Shown: positions 17,227 to 25,277 of the stretch, in pieces | Numbering within the stretch: position 1 is the stretch's first letter | Layout: every line of letters starts with the position of its first letter | Source: Undibacterium sp. | GTDB lineage: Bacteria; Pseudomonadota; Gammaproteobacteria; Burkholderiales; Burkholderiaceae_D | Direction: 5' to 3' | NCBI RefSeq assembly: GCF_030651495.1 | Contig: NZ_JAUSFI010000161.1 | Location: forward strand, 1 to 64,000 | DNA: 64,000 bases | The notes under the pieces: generated by a model | What the model was told of the DNA's origin: nothing | Databases searched by the model: none | The model's input: only the letters and a program-made list of their open reading frames with translations | Made by a program: the position numbers and the translations under genes

Positions 17227-18522
17227 TTACCCGGCACCCAGATAGATGAATTTAAACAGGAATACTGCAGCAATAGCCCAGACGATGAGTTTCACTTCCC
17301 TGGCGCGGCCGGTGAAGAGTTTGAGTGCCGCGTAAGAGATAAAGCCGAACGCGATACCTTGTGCGATCGAGTAAGTGAACGGCATGAAGATGGCCGTAAT
17401 CGCCGCCGGCACGCTTTCGGTGGTATCGCTCCAGTCAATTTCTGCCAGTTCGCGCAGCATCAGGCAGGACACGTAAAACAAGGCCGGTGCCGTGGCGTAG
17501 CCAGGCACCACGCCGGCTAATGGGGCGATAAACAGGCATGCCAAAAACAACGCGCCGACCGCCACCGCAGTCAAGCCGGTGCGACCACCCGCCTGCACGC
17601 CTGCAGCGCTTTCTATATATGCGGTAGTGCTGGAAGTGCCGAGAATGGCGCCGGCCACGATCGCCGTGCTATCGGCCAGCAAAGCTTTATTCAGCCTTTC
17701 CATCCTGCCGTTGACGAGTAAGCCAGCACGGTTCGCCACGCCCATCAAGGTGCCGGTAGCGTCAAACAATTCCACCAGGAAGAACACCAGCACCACATTC
17801 AGAATCCCGACCGACAATGCGCCCATGATGTCGAGCTTAAACAACGTTGGCGCCAGCGACGGCGGCATTGAGACGATGCCGTGGAAGGTATTGCCGCCGA
17901 AATAAAAGCTCAGTACCGTCACCGCCAAAATACCGATCAGGATCGCACCTTTGATCTTCAGGCGGTCTAGCGTGACGATCAAAAAAAAGCCGATGGTTGC
18001 CAGAACGGCAGGAGGCTGATGCAGATCGCCGAGACTGACCATGGTGACCGGGTTGGCGACCACGATACCGGCGCTTTTCAGCGAGATCAGCCCCAGAAAC
18101 AAACCGATCCCGACCGTAATGGCGGTGCGGATGGATTGCGGAATGCCGTTGACAATGATTTCGCGCAATTTAAACACGCTGACCATGATGAACAGGCAAC
18201 CGGAAATAAATACCGCTCCCAGTGCGGCTTCCCACGGAATACCCATGCCTTTGACTACCGCATACGCGAAATAAGCGTTTAAGCCCATGCCTGGTGCCAG
18301 CGCCATCGGGTAATTGGCGTAGACCCCCATGATCAGGGTGCCAATAGCGGCAGCCAGGCAGGTCGCGACAAACACGGCATCCTTAGGCATGCCTGCATCG
18401 CCAAGTATCGATGGATTGACAAAAATGATATACGCCATCGTCAAAAAAGTGGTCAGCCCGGCGAGTAATTCGGTACGCACCGTGGTGCCGTTTTCTTTCA
18501 ATTTAAAGAATTTTTCAAGCAT
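17227..18522 (-). CDS. NCS2-family purine permease (AzgA/PbuG subfamily)
   Basis: 431 residues from MLEKFFKLKENGTTVRTELL; the upstream extension to 18633 lacks family similarity. Signature features are GLTTFLTMAYIIFVNPSIL, APGMGLNAYFAYAV, SGCLFIMVSVFKLRE, FFLVELFDATGTLMGVA and GTSSTTAYIESAAGVQAGGRTGLTA (about residues 290-314). These mark the guanine/hypoxanthine/adenine proton symporters, with about 12-14 membrane helices. It is divergent from the glycerate kinase gene and about 8 kb from the uric acid catabolic cluster. Supplying purines to that pathway is a reasonable inference. No purine riboswitch fold was recognised in the leader. Confidence 0.9.
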   Translation of the reverse strand: MLEKFFKLKENGTTVRTELLAGLTTFLTMAYIIFVNPSILGDAGMPKDAVFVATCLAAAIGTLIMGVYANYPMALAPGMGLNAYFAYAVVKGMGIPWEAALGAVFISGCLFIMVSVFKLREIIVNGIPQSIRTAITVGIGLFLGLISLKSAGIVVANPVTMVSLGDLHQPPAVLATIGFFLIVTLDRLKIKGAILIGILAVTVLSFYFGGNTFHGIVSMPPSLAPTLFKLDIMGALSVGILNVVLVFFLVELFDATGTLMGVANRAGLLVNGRMERLNKALLADSTAIVAGAILGTSSTTAYIESAAGVQAGGRTGLTAVAVGALFLACLFIAPLAGVVPGYATAPALFYVSCLMLRELAEIDWSDTTESVPAAITAIFMPFTYSIAQGIAFGFISYAALKLFTGRAREVKLIVWAIAAVFLFKFIYLGAG

Positions 18523-18784
18523 GGACACTTTATTTCCCCGGTTGTATGTGTTGAGTGGCACCGACCCGCTTAACAAGTTGGCGTTAACATTTTCGCGCCA
18601 GCATTGCCGCTGCAATACACCTGCACTATTCAAACAGGTGAGTTTTGTTATTTTTTATGTCAGACTAGATTTTATTTGGATATTGGCGTCGACACGCATT
18701 TTAATTTATGCAGGGTTTGCGCCGTTCAAGGGTAAATGGGCAGGTGCGTCCTGCCATCCCCGTTTTTTATGAAAGTTCGCCGCC

Positions 18785-20053
18785 ATGACTACGCTTGTTC
18801 CCCGCCAGTTTTTACTCGATCTGTATTCCAGTGCCGTGAATGCGGTCAGCGCCGCCAAGTGTCTGCCCGCCTTTTTGCCCGCCCCTTCACCGCATGGCCG
18901 CACCTTAGTCATCGGTGCCGGCAAAGGTGCCGCGGCCATGGCAAAGGCGGTCGAAGATCATTGGCCAGGCCCGATTTCTGGCCTGGTCGTCACGCGCTAT
19001 GGTCATGGTGCCCATTGCCAGCGCATCGAAGTCGTCGAAGCCGCCCATCCGGTACCGGACGAGGCGGGTCGCCGTGCTGCCGGCCGCATGATGGAAATGG
19101 TGCAGGGCTTGACGAAAGACGATCTGGTGCTGTGCCTGATATCGGGCGGTGGCTCGGCTTTGCTGGCCTTGCCGGCAGATGGCATCACGCTAGAACAAAA
19201 ACAGGCAATGAATAAAGCGCTGTTAAAAAGTGGCGCGGCGATTGCTGAAATGAATTGCGTGCGTAAGCATTTATCGAATATCAAGGGCGGCAAGCTGGCG
19301 CTGGCCTGCGCCCCGGCGCGCGTCGTGACCTTAATGATTTCCGACGTGCCGGGCGACGATCCCGGCATCATTGCCAGCGGCCCGACGTTGCCAGACGCCA
19401 CCACCTGTGCCGAGGCACTGGCGATTTTGCACAAATACCAGATCGACATTCCCGCCGCGATTCAACAGCACCTGGAGTCCGGTAAGGGCGAAACCCCCAA
19501 GCCTGGCGACCCGCGCTTTGCCGGCCATACGCACCATGTGATCGCCACCGCACAAGATGCGCTGGAAGCCGCGGCAGCCACCGCGCGCGCCGCCGGCATG
19601 ACGCCGTATATCTTGTCGGACGGGATCGAAGGCGAAGCCCGCGATGTCGCCATCGTGCATGCCGCCATCGCCAGACAAGTGGCGAAACACGGTCAGCCGT
19701 TTAAAAAGCCCTGCGTAGTGATTTCTGGCGGCGAAACCACCGTGACGGTGCGCGGCAAAGGGCGCGGCGGACGCAATGCCGAATTCTTGTTAAGTCTGGC
19801 AGTAGCCTTAGACGGCCATCCGGATATCCATGCGATTGCCTGCGATACCGATGGCATAGACGGCTCGGAAGACAATGCCGGTGCCTTGTACGGCCCCGAC
19901 TCGATCAGCCTGGCCAGCGCCTTGCATCTGCGCGCCAAAAGCATGCTTGAAAATAATGACGGCTATGGATTTTTCAGCGCTTTGGATGATCTGGTCGTCA
20001 GCGGCCCGACCCGTACCAATGTCAATGATTTCAGGGCGATGTTGATACTTTAG
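18785..20053 (+). CDS. ttuD: Glycerate 2-kinase (type II, MOFRL family)
   Basis: A 422-residue member of the GckA/TtuD family, historically called hydroxypyruvate reductase. The N-terminal DUF4147 domain has VIGAGKGAAAMAKAVE and LISGGGSALLALPADGITLE. The C-terminal MOFRL domain has VISGGETTVTVRGKGRGGRNAEFLLSLA, ACDTDGIDGSEDNAGA and GPTRTNVNDF at the end. The enzyme phosphorylates D-glycerate to 2-phosphoglycerate, completing the route from glyoxylate through tartronate semialdehyde. That makes it the carbon exit for ureide breakdown. In related genomes it is followed by pyruvate kinase; here only a stub of that gene remains. Confidence 0.92.
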   Translation: MTTLVPRQFLLDLYSSAVNAVSAAKCLPAFLPAPSPHGRTLVIGAGKGAAAMAKAVEDHWPGPISGLVVTRYGHGAHCQRIEVVEAAHPVPDEAGRRAAGRMMEMVQGLTKDDLVLCLISGGGSALLALPADGITLEQKQAMNKALLKSGAAIAEMNCVRKHLSNIKGGKLALACAPARVVTLMISDVPGDDPGIIASGPTLPDATTCAEALAILHKYQIDIPAAIQQHLESGKGETPKPGDPRFAGHTHHVIATAQDALEAAAATARAAGMTPYILSDGIEGEARDVAIVHAAIARQVAKHGQPFKKPCVVISGGETTVTVRGKGRGGRNAEFLLSLAVALDGHPDIHAIACDTDGIDGSEDNAGALYGPDSISLASALHLRAKSMLENNDGYGFFSALDDLVVSGPTRTNVNDFRAMLIL

Positions 20054-20156
20054 CTTTCTCGCCCCTCGCGCTTGCGCGGGGCAATTTCCGCTTATCCTTT
20101 TAGACCGGCATGGCCTGGGGCTGAGTGCGTCCACAACTTCAATCTCAAGGGCCATC

Positions 20157-20351
20157 ATGCGACGTTTACGTAAAGCCAAAATAGGCCCGGCCAGTAACAA
20201 TAAGGAATCGATACAGGCACTGTTTGAGGCCGGAGCCGACGTGCTGCGCTTTAACTTCAGCCATGGCACGCATCCGTATCATCAAGCCCGTTGCGATCTC
20301 GTGGGCGAGATCGAACGCGGTAGCGACCACCCGATCGCTGTCCTGGCCGAC
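20157..20351 (+). pseudogene. pyk: Pyruvate kinase 5' remnant
   Basis: MRRLRKAKIGPASNNKESIQ and then LFEAGADVLRFNFSHGTHPYHQARCDLVGEIE...PIAVLAD match the first 60-65 residues of pyruvate kinase (of about 470-480). A few residues are missing before GPAS, where KIVATLGPAS is usual. Homology stops at VLAD, where LQGPK should follow. The next 48 bp (20352-20399) instead resemble the 3' tail at 23577-23628, and both share CTGGCCGAC at the joint. Over 85% of the gene is gone, so it is non-functional. It sits 100 bp after the glycerate kinase gene, its usual partner. Confidence 0.85.
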
Positions 20352-20399
20352 GGCTGCGCTGCAAGACGGAAAATCCAGCAATCCGCAGCAGCATAATCC

Positions 20400-20483
20400 A
20401 TATACTCCCCAATTTTCTTACAAAAACCTAGGCACTTGCGCAATAAATTAGAGCGTTCTTAAAATATACTGGTGGCAGTATAT
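20400..20483. repeat. 84-bp palindromic repeat, copy B2
   Basis: Ends ATATACTCCCC (20400-20410) and GGCAGTATAT, with internal TTACAAAAACC and the shared core ACTTGCGCAATAAATTAGAGCG. It is flanked on the left by the pyk stub's foreign tail, a flank it shares with copy B3. Confidence 0.75.
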
Positions 20484-20697
20484 TATTTAACGTAAAAATA
20501 GGACAAATACCAAACTCTTCAAATTACCTATGTTTCGTGAATGCCTCCTTGGACAAATAAAAAACAGCGTATTTGCGCATACCGTTTTTTGCACGAAATT
20601 TTCACGTCCAATATCGTAAATATCTTTAATCTCTTTGTGTACGCTGAAGGATTCGTCCGTCATGCCATCACATTTTATTGATTAGCAATTCAAAATT
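20484..20697. other. Non-coding gap between repeat B2 and the TetR gene
   Basis: About 210 bp of AT-rich DNA with no convincing frame, terminator or repeat. It lies downstream of the leftward TetR gene. Confidence 0.4.
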
Positions 20698-21261
20698 CTA
20701 TGACAACAACGCGCGCTCTGCCGATGTGGCAATTTGTTCGGCCAAGGCCGGATCACTCACCGCACGCGCCAGGGTAACTGCCCCAGTCAATGTTGCAAGA
20801 GCTACGCATGCAGCATCGACGCTTAATGGCGCGCCAATTGAAAGTGGGCCGTTTGCAATGATAGTTGCGACTTCACGTAAATATACTTCGAATGCAGCAC
20901 GCGACTCGTCATTCGATCGTGCGACTTCGGGAGCCAAGGCTTGCAGGGCACAGCTCTCTGTCAGATCACACCTTCGTTTTACGCCTAAATAAAACCGTAC
21001 AAACTCCGACCACCAAGTCTGTCCGTACTCCGCTTGAAAGTGACACACCCCCTCTTTTAACTCAGACATGCCCTGAATGACAGACTCACGAAATGCCACC
21101 GCTTTTGAATCAAAATGGACATAGAAGGCTCCGGATGTGACACCAGCCTCTTTAGCCAAACCATCTACACCAATACCACCAAAACCACCCTTACGGAAAC
21201 CCCGCCCCGCAGCTGCGAGGATACGTTTTCGTGTTTGTATTTTTTGTTCAATACGGGACAT
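20698..21261 (-). CDS. TetR-family transcriptional regulator
   Basis: 187 residues. The N-terminal helix-turn-helix (KRILAAAGRGFRKGGFGGIGVDGLAKEAGVTSGAFYVHFDSKAVAFRE, about 13-60) is typical of TetR repressors, and the C-terminal part is a helical ligand domain with a TetR_C_33/YxaF-like look. It is divergent from a tautomerase and glyoxalase pair. The shared 136-bp promoter contains repeated CGATCG operators, so self-control and control of those genes is expected. Its ligand may be an electrophile, by analogy with NemR-gloA, but this protein is not an evident NemR orthologue. Confidence 0.88.
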   Translation of the reverse strand: MSRIEQKIQTRKRILAAAGRGFRKGGFGGIGVDGLAKEAGVTSGAFYVHFDSKAVAFRESVIQGMSELKEGVCHFQAEYGQTWWSEFVRFYLGVKRRCDLTESCALQALAPEVARSNDESRAAFEVYLREVATIIANGPLSIGAPLSVDAACVALATLTGAVTLARAVSDPALAEQIATSAERALLS

Positions 21262-21305
21262 AAGTCTTCCTTGTAATAAAATTATTTGAAATTATAGTTG
21301 ATCGC

Positions 21306-21343
21306 ATAACGATCGTAATGTATATTTACATAACGATCGTTAT
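21306..21343. promoter_or_regulatory. Probable TetR operator pair
   Basis: ATAACGATCGT at 21306-21316 and ATAACGATCGTTAT at 21330-21343, each containing the self-complementary ACGATCGT, with AATGTATATTTACAT between. Start-to-start spacing is 24 bp. The block lies between the divergent TetR and tautomerase genes, 55 bp before the latter's ATG, and would cover a promoter. Confidence 0.7.
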
Positions 21344-21397
21344 TTATCGGTTGTGCTCGACGCAAATGCACCGAGTTAAATTTATAGGAATTTCAAA

Positions 21398-21814
21398 ATG
21401 CCTCTTACACTCATAGTTACCGAAGGTGTCCTACCAAAGGATCGCGAACCAGAAACGATCGCGCGTCTGTCCGAAGCATTTCTTAATTTACACGGTTTGG
21501 CTGGCAACAAGTTTCTCACGCCGAACGTTATCGGGCACATCCAAGTAGTTCCAGTAGGGAGTACCTTTTCTGGGATGAAGGCGACACCTGTCGCCATCGT
21601 CGAATGGTTGACGCCGTCGTTTGCATTCACAACGCAAGAAATACAGATTGCATATGTTAAGGAGGCAACGGAGATCATTTATGAGGTATGTGGAGGTAAA
21701 CATCCCCGCGAAAACATTTGGGTAAATGTGAAACACGCGGTTGATGGCACATGGGGCATTGCCGGAAATGGAATGACAAATAAACAGCTTTTGGAGGCAA
21801 TAACAAAGGATTAA
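21398..21814 (+). CDS. Tautomerase-superfamily protein
   Basis: 138 residues starting MPLTLIVTEGVLPKDREPET. Processing would expose Pro-1, the catalytic base of the 4-oxalocrotonate tautomerase superfamily. Two beta-alpha-beta halves are suggested (residues 1-60 and 65-138, the second with IAYVKEATEIIYEVCGGKHPRENIWVNV). This size matches the 'tautomerase enzyme' group of the MSAD/cis-CaaD kind rather than the 62-residue type. The natural substrate is unknown. It faces a TetR gene, and a terminator follows 19 bp after its stop, with the glyoxalase gene beyond. Confidence 0.8.
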   Translation: MPLTLIVTEGVLPKDREPETIARLSEAFLNLHGLAGNKFLTPNVIGHIQVVPVGSTFSGMKATPVAIVEWLTPSFAFTTQEIQIAYVKEATEIIYEVCGGKHPRENIWVNVKHAVDGTWGIAGNGMTNKQLLEAITKD

Positions 21815-21832
21815 GCATCAGTCCTTTGAACA

Positions 21833-21861
21833 AATGAGCGACGAATAATTCGTCACTCATT
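21833..21861 (+). terminator. Intrinsic terminator after the tautomerase gene
   Basis: AATGAGCGACGAAT / ATTCGTCACTCATT, a 12-13-bp stem with one mismatch, followed by ATTTTTAT. The 170-bp gap before gloA suggests partial readthrough or a separate promoter. Confidence 0.65.
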
Positions 21862-21887
21862 ATTTTTATCAAAATATTAGGAACAAT

Positions 21888-22010
21888 ATGATAAAACCGG
21901 ACAGCCACGCACGCGCCATCATTCGTCGCAAATTATCAACTGATGCAGATGCCATTTGGACTTGCAGAGAATGTCAAATCGCTGTCTTTTATCCTTTCCT
22001 TTTAAACTGA
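21888..22010 (+). CDS. Possible 40-residue small protein or gene remnant
   Basis: AGGA stands six bases before an ATG encoding MIKPDSHARAIIRRKLSTDA and on to FYPFLLN. It contains one CxxC pair (WTCRECQ). The good ribosome binding site and tight fit between terminator and gloA support translation, but the length and lack of a known family mean it may be a degraded piece. Confidence 0.25.
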   Translation: MIKPDSHARAIIRRKLSTDADAIWTCRECQIAVFYPFLLN

Positions 22011-22031
22011 AATACGAGAATCGGGAATGAA

Positions 22032-22490
22032 ATGACTACGAATATAGAAATTATAAGTGAACCAATCCGCTTGCTTCATACCATGCTGCGCGTCGGCAAT
22101 CTTGAACGCTCGCTTGCTTTTTATACACAAAAACTTGGTATGACACTGTTACGCAAAGAAAAGTATCCCGCTGGGAGATTTACCTTAGCGTTTGTCGGCT
22201 ACGGTGACGAACACAGCACCGCAGTAATCGAACTCACCCACAACTGGGACAAGAATGCTTACGAACACGGCGATGCCTTCGGGCACATTGCACTCGCTGT
22301 ATATGACCTGAAATCCATGTGCGTAAATCTTGAAGCTGCTGGCGTGAAGGTGATCCGTCAACCTGGTCCGATGTCCGTCCACTCCCCTAACCGCACTACT
22401 ATCGAGCATATTGCGTTTATTGAAGATCCCGATCACTACAGAATTGAACTTATCGAATTGAAGACTTGCAAGGAAGCTGCAAAAAAATAA
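22032..22490 (+). CDS. gloA: Lactoylglutathione lyase (glyoxalase I)
   Basis: 152 residues from MTTNIEIISEPIRLLHTMLR, with GGGA before the ATG. The four metal ligands of the glyoxalase I dimer are present: His in LLHTMLRVGNLERS, Glu in TAVIELTHNW, His in GDAFGHIALAV and Glu in HYRIELIEL. The enzyme isomerises the methylglyoxal-glutathione hemithioacetal to S-lactoylglutathione. Its place after a TetR/tautomerase pair suggests an electrophile-stress unit. The window also has a methylglyoxal synthase-like gene at 51511. Confidence 0.92.
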   Translation: MTTNIEIISEPIRLLHTMLRVGNLERSLAFYTQKLGMTLLRKEKYPAGRFTLAFVGYGDEHSTAVIELTHNWDKNAYEHGDAFGHIALAVYDLKSMCVNLEAAGVKVIRQPGPMSVHSPNRTTIEHIAFIEDPDHYRIELIELKTCKEAAKK

Positions 22491-22712
22491 CTCTTCACAT
22501 CAGGAATGCTCGATTCTTCGCCTACATAAGCAATTGATACGTGAACGTTTACTCAATACGCCCCCCTTGCGGACGCCTGATATTGTCTTGCTATCCACTA
22601 CAGATTAATGCACAACTATATGGGGTGCAGGGGGCTCCGCCTGCCCCCGGGTGTTGACTGTAAGCTAGATTTGCCGGAGCGGCATGCGAAACGCTGCTCT
22701 CTACATCTGCTG

Positions 22713-23408
22713 AAAGCGGTGACTGTGGGCGGCTGTGCCATGATTGGTCAGAGCATGATCAACGTCAGTAGCGGCGCGACCAAGCGGCTTTCCGGTATTG
22801 CTACTGCATTATTTTTACTCACTTTCATTATGTTCGGTTCAGCATGGATAGAGCGGATTCCTCTCGCGGCGCTGATCGGTGTCATGTTCGTCGTTTCTGA
22901 AAAAACGTTTGAATGGGGCAGCTTGCGCTTATTCAGCAAAATACCTAAACCGGATTTTCTGGTTGGGTTATTGGTCACATTGATGACCGTGGCGTTTGAT
23001 TTGGCAATCGCGGTGATCGCCGGTGTCATTGTTTCTGCTTTGGTGTTTGCGTGGGAGCATGCCAAGGAAATTAAAGTCACGACCTATATCGATGATAAAG
23101 GCTGGAAGATCTACGAACTGGAAGGTTCATTATTTTTCGCCTCGGTGGCGGCGTTCCAAAATCTATTTTCACCTTTGGACGACCCGCAAGATGTGGTGAT
23201 TGAGTTCCGGCGCGCCAAAGTCGTTGGCCATTCAGCCTTGGAAGCGATTGATACCTTAGCTGAAAAATATAAACTGGCTGGTACGCGTTTGCACCTGCGG
23301 CATTTGAGCCCCGATTGTCTGGAAGTCCTGGAAAAAGCAAAGGGCATGATAGAAGTGAATGTGCTCGAAGATCCCGATTATCCTGTCGCTGACAACAAAC
23401 TGGCATGA
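22713..23408 (+). pseudogene. Truncated SulP-family anion transporter (C-terminal half with STAS)
   Basis: Homology begins abruptly at VGGCAMIGQSMINVSSGATK and continues through the last four or so membrane helices (LSGIATALFLLTFIMFGSAW, LIGVMFVVSEKTFEW, LVTLMTVAFDLAIAVIAGVIVSAL) into a STAS domain (IYELEGSLFFASVAAFQNLF..., VVIEFRRAKVVGHSALEAIDTLAEKY). The N-terminal helices of the pore domain, roughly half of a 490-residue SulP protein, are missing. Upstream DNA (22491-22712) is unrelated, with a GC-rich GGGGGCTCCGCCTGCCCCC palindrome near 22628. It is unlikely to transport. Confidence 0.8.
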
Positions 23409-23459
23409 ACATCTCTCGTGAATTAAGCAACAACTAAGAGCCAGTGTTCACCCTACGGC

Positions 23460-23625
23460 AAGAGGCACCCACGCCGCCAATTATTCGATCGGCATGGGCG
23501 GCAATGGCATGTTGGTGACGCCGGGTTTAAGCGCGCATCGCACGCCTGGGCCTGGCCAACTGGCCGACTGGCCGACAGCGGTGGCGCTGCAAGATGGCAA
23601 AGTCTCGCCAGCCGCAGTCGCATAA
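23460..23625 (+). pseudogene. 3' fragment of an unidentified gene
   Basis: One frame reads ARGTHAANYSIGMGGNGMLV, then TPGLSAHRTPGPGQLADWPTAVALQDGKVSPAAVA and a stop at 23623. It has no start or ribosome binding site and I do not recognise the family. Its last 60 bp are about 75% identical to the DNA joined to the pyk stub at 20343-20399, and both are immediately followed by an 84-bp repeat. Confidence 0.45.
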
Positions 23626-23628
23626 TCC

Positions 23629-23712
23629 AGATACTCCCCAATTTTATTACAAAAACATGGGAACTTGCGCAATGGATTAGCGCGTTGTAAAAATATACTG
23701 GTGGGAGTATAT
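23629..23712. repeat. 84-bp palindromic repeat, copy B3
   Basis: AGATACTCCCC ... GGGAGTATAT with inner TTACAAAAACATGGGAACTT and GCGCAATGGATTAGCGCG. It has the same orientation and exact length as B2 and shares its left flank. Confidence 0.75.
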
Positions 23713-23775
23713 TTTAAAATGATGGTTTACCGGGTAATTTCAGCGAGTGGTATTTTTCTGCACCACAGCCTAAAT

Positions 23776-23818
23776 CAGTACTCTTTATATGTATAATTAA
23801 TGCATATAAACAGTACTG
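23776..23818. promoter_or_regulatory. ccdAB operator and promoter
   Basis: A 43-bp dyad: CAGTACTCTTTATATG (23776-23791) pairs with CATATAAACAGTACTG (23803-23818) with one mismatch. A -10-like TATAAT (23792-23797) lies inside the loop. It ends 32 bp before ccdA. Autorepression by CcdA-CcdB at such a site is typical for the family. Confidence 0.7.
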
Positions 23819-23850
23819 ATAGCGCATTAAAATTAATCAGGGAGAAATGC

Positions 23851-24084
23851 ATGCTGACCACCATGACCAAAAAAGCCACCACATTAACCGCCAATCCCCA
23901 TCTTTTGGCGACAGCAAAAATGCTTAAAATTAATTTATCCGCCACCTTTGAAGCCGCGCTGGAAAAAGAAGTGCAAGCACGTCAGGCCGCATTGTGGCGG
24001 CTGGAAAACCGTAGTGCAATCGATGCCTACAATGAACAGATAGAGCAAGATGGCTTGTTCGCCGACCATGTGCGTAGCTTTTAA
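23851..24084 (+). CDS. ccdA: Type II antitoxin, CcdA family
   Basis: 77 residues from MLTTMTKKATTLTANPHLLA; GGGAG precedes this ATG by six bases (a longer frame to 23800 lies in the operator). The N-terminal DNA-binding part (TANPHLLATAKMLKINLSATFEAALEK) is a ribbon-helix-helix. The C-terminal tail (WRLENRSAIDAYNEQIEQDGLFADHVRSF) is the disordered toxin-neutralising region typical of CcdA. It is followed by ccdB after 11 bp. Confidence 0.88.
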   Translation: MLTTMTKKATTLTANPHLLATAKMLKINLSATFEAALEKEVQARQAALWRLENRSAIDAYNEQIEQDGLFADHVRSF

Positions 24085-24095
24085 GGACCTGCCAG

Positions 24096-24407
24096 ATGCA
24101 ATTTTCTGTGTATAAAAACACCAATGCCGCTAGTCAGGCGGCCTTTCCGCTATTGCTCGATGTACAGTCAAACTTGTTAAATGAGTTGCACTCATGTGTA
24201 GTGATTCCCTTGTCACGCGCCAAAATCGGCCAAGTTGCCATGACACGACTCTCGCCCACGGTGCGCATTGATGACGAGGATTATGTGCTTCATACCGCGC
24301 AAATGAGCAGTATGAAACGAAAAATTTTAGGCGCATGTGTGGCCGATTTGAGCGCGCAGCGCGATGTCTTTATTGGCGCATTGGATTTTCTGATTTCTGG
24401 GGTGTAA
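24096..24407 (+). CDS. ccdB: Type II toxin, CcdB family
   Basis: 103 residues: MQFSVYKNTNAASQAAFPLL, DVQSNLLNEL, VVIPLSRA, and the body to FIGALDFLISGV. Spacing and fold markers match CcdB, which poisons DNA gyrase A. The F-plasmid toxin ends in FWGI, whose Trp and Ile are needed to grip gyrase; this protein ends LISGV and lacks that Trp. Chromosomal CcdB relatives vary here, so toxicity is uncertain. It lies 9 bp before the AraC gene, in the same direction. Confidence 0.87.
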   Translation: MQFSVYKNTNAASQAAFPLLLDVQSNLLNELHSCVVIPLSRAKIGQVAMTRLSPTVRIDDEDYVLHTAQMSSMKRKILGACVADLSAQRDVFIGALDFLISGV

Positions 24408-24416
24408 GACCACGCG

Positions 24417-25277
24417 ATGCCAATAGCCGACAACATACCCACTTTCTGGCGTGACCCGCAGTTGCCGTTTATCGAAACGCGCGCCGTCTACGGCAGTCGC
24501 GCCTGTTACGACCAGCACACGCATGAGACGTTTTCTATCGGCGCGGTGCTGAGCGGGCAGGCGCAATATTGGAATCAGCGCAAGCGCGACGATACCGGGC
24601 GCGGCTGCGTGGTGCTGATTAATCCCGACGACGTGCATGCCTGCAATCCGCGTGCCGGCAGCCCCTGGGCCTACCGCATGCTGTTTGTCGAACGCGCCTG
24701 GCTGGCACAATTGCAGCGCGAGATCGGCCTGAGCCGGCATCAGGATTTGCAGATGTTTTCGCAAGTGCAGAGCCACGAACGCGTAGTCTACGATGACTTG
24801 AACCGCCTGTTTGAACGGCTCTGGCAGCCGGCCGCAAAACTCGCCAAAGAGACGGCGCTGGTGGATTTTTTGATACGCCTGCATGCCCAGTTTGACACCG
24901 TTGCATTCGAGTTAAAAAGCAATCACCGCCTGAGCCGGGCGGCGGAATTTATCGCCGCGCATTGCCTCGACGATCTGGGCCTGGCCGAGATTTGCCAGGC
25001 CGCGCAGCTGTCGCGCTCGTATCTGATACGCGCGTTTCGCCAGCAATACGGCATGACGCCGCACGCGTTTTTACTGAACCAGCGCATCCATCACGCGCAA
25101 GCCTTGCTCAAGCGAGGCCAGGCGATTGCGGATGTCGCCTTTGACTGCGGCTTTGCCGACCAGGCGCATTTTCAGCGTGTATTCAAGCGTCACGTCGCCG
25201 CCACGCCCGGACAATACTCCTTTAGGACTTACGCAAAATTGTTCCAGCTAGGCGTACCGCCGAAGACAGTACTTTAG
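24417..25277 (+). CDS. AraC-family regulator with MITE-derived C-terminus
   Basis: 286 residues. The N-terminal cupin (ARAC_BD) opens with IPTFWRDPQLPFIETR and HETFSIGAVLSGQAQYW. The C-terminal double helix-turn-helix is complete: LDDLGLAEICQAAQLSRSYLIRAFRQQYGMTPHAFLLNQR and QAIADVAFDCGFADQAHFQRVFKRHVAATPGQY. After that, codons 25219 onward (SFRTYAKLFQLGVPPKTVL) are read from the MITE at 25225-25324, which supplies the stop. Only the usual short tail after GQY is replaced, so function is probably kept. It is convergent with lysE, whose expression such regulators often control. Confidence 0.9.
   Translation: MPIADNIPTFWRDPQLPFIETRAVYGSRACYDQHTHETFSIGAVLSGQAQYWNQRKRDDTGRGCVVLINPDDVHACNPRAGSPWAYRMLFVERAWLAQLQREIGLSRHQDLQMFSQVQSHERVVYDDLNRLFERLWQPAAKLAKETALVDFLIRLHAQFDTVAFELKSNHRLSRAAEFIAAHCLDDLGLAEICQAAQLSRSYLIRAFRQQYGMTPHAFLLNQRIHHAQALLKRGQAIADVAFDCGFADQAHFQRVFKRHVAATPGQYSFRTYAKLFQLGVPPKTVL

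Noticed and set aside
18523-18784. Purine riboswitch in the leader of the purine permease
   Set aside because: No three-way junction with the conserved loop sequences could be traced in the 260-bp gap.
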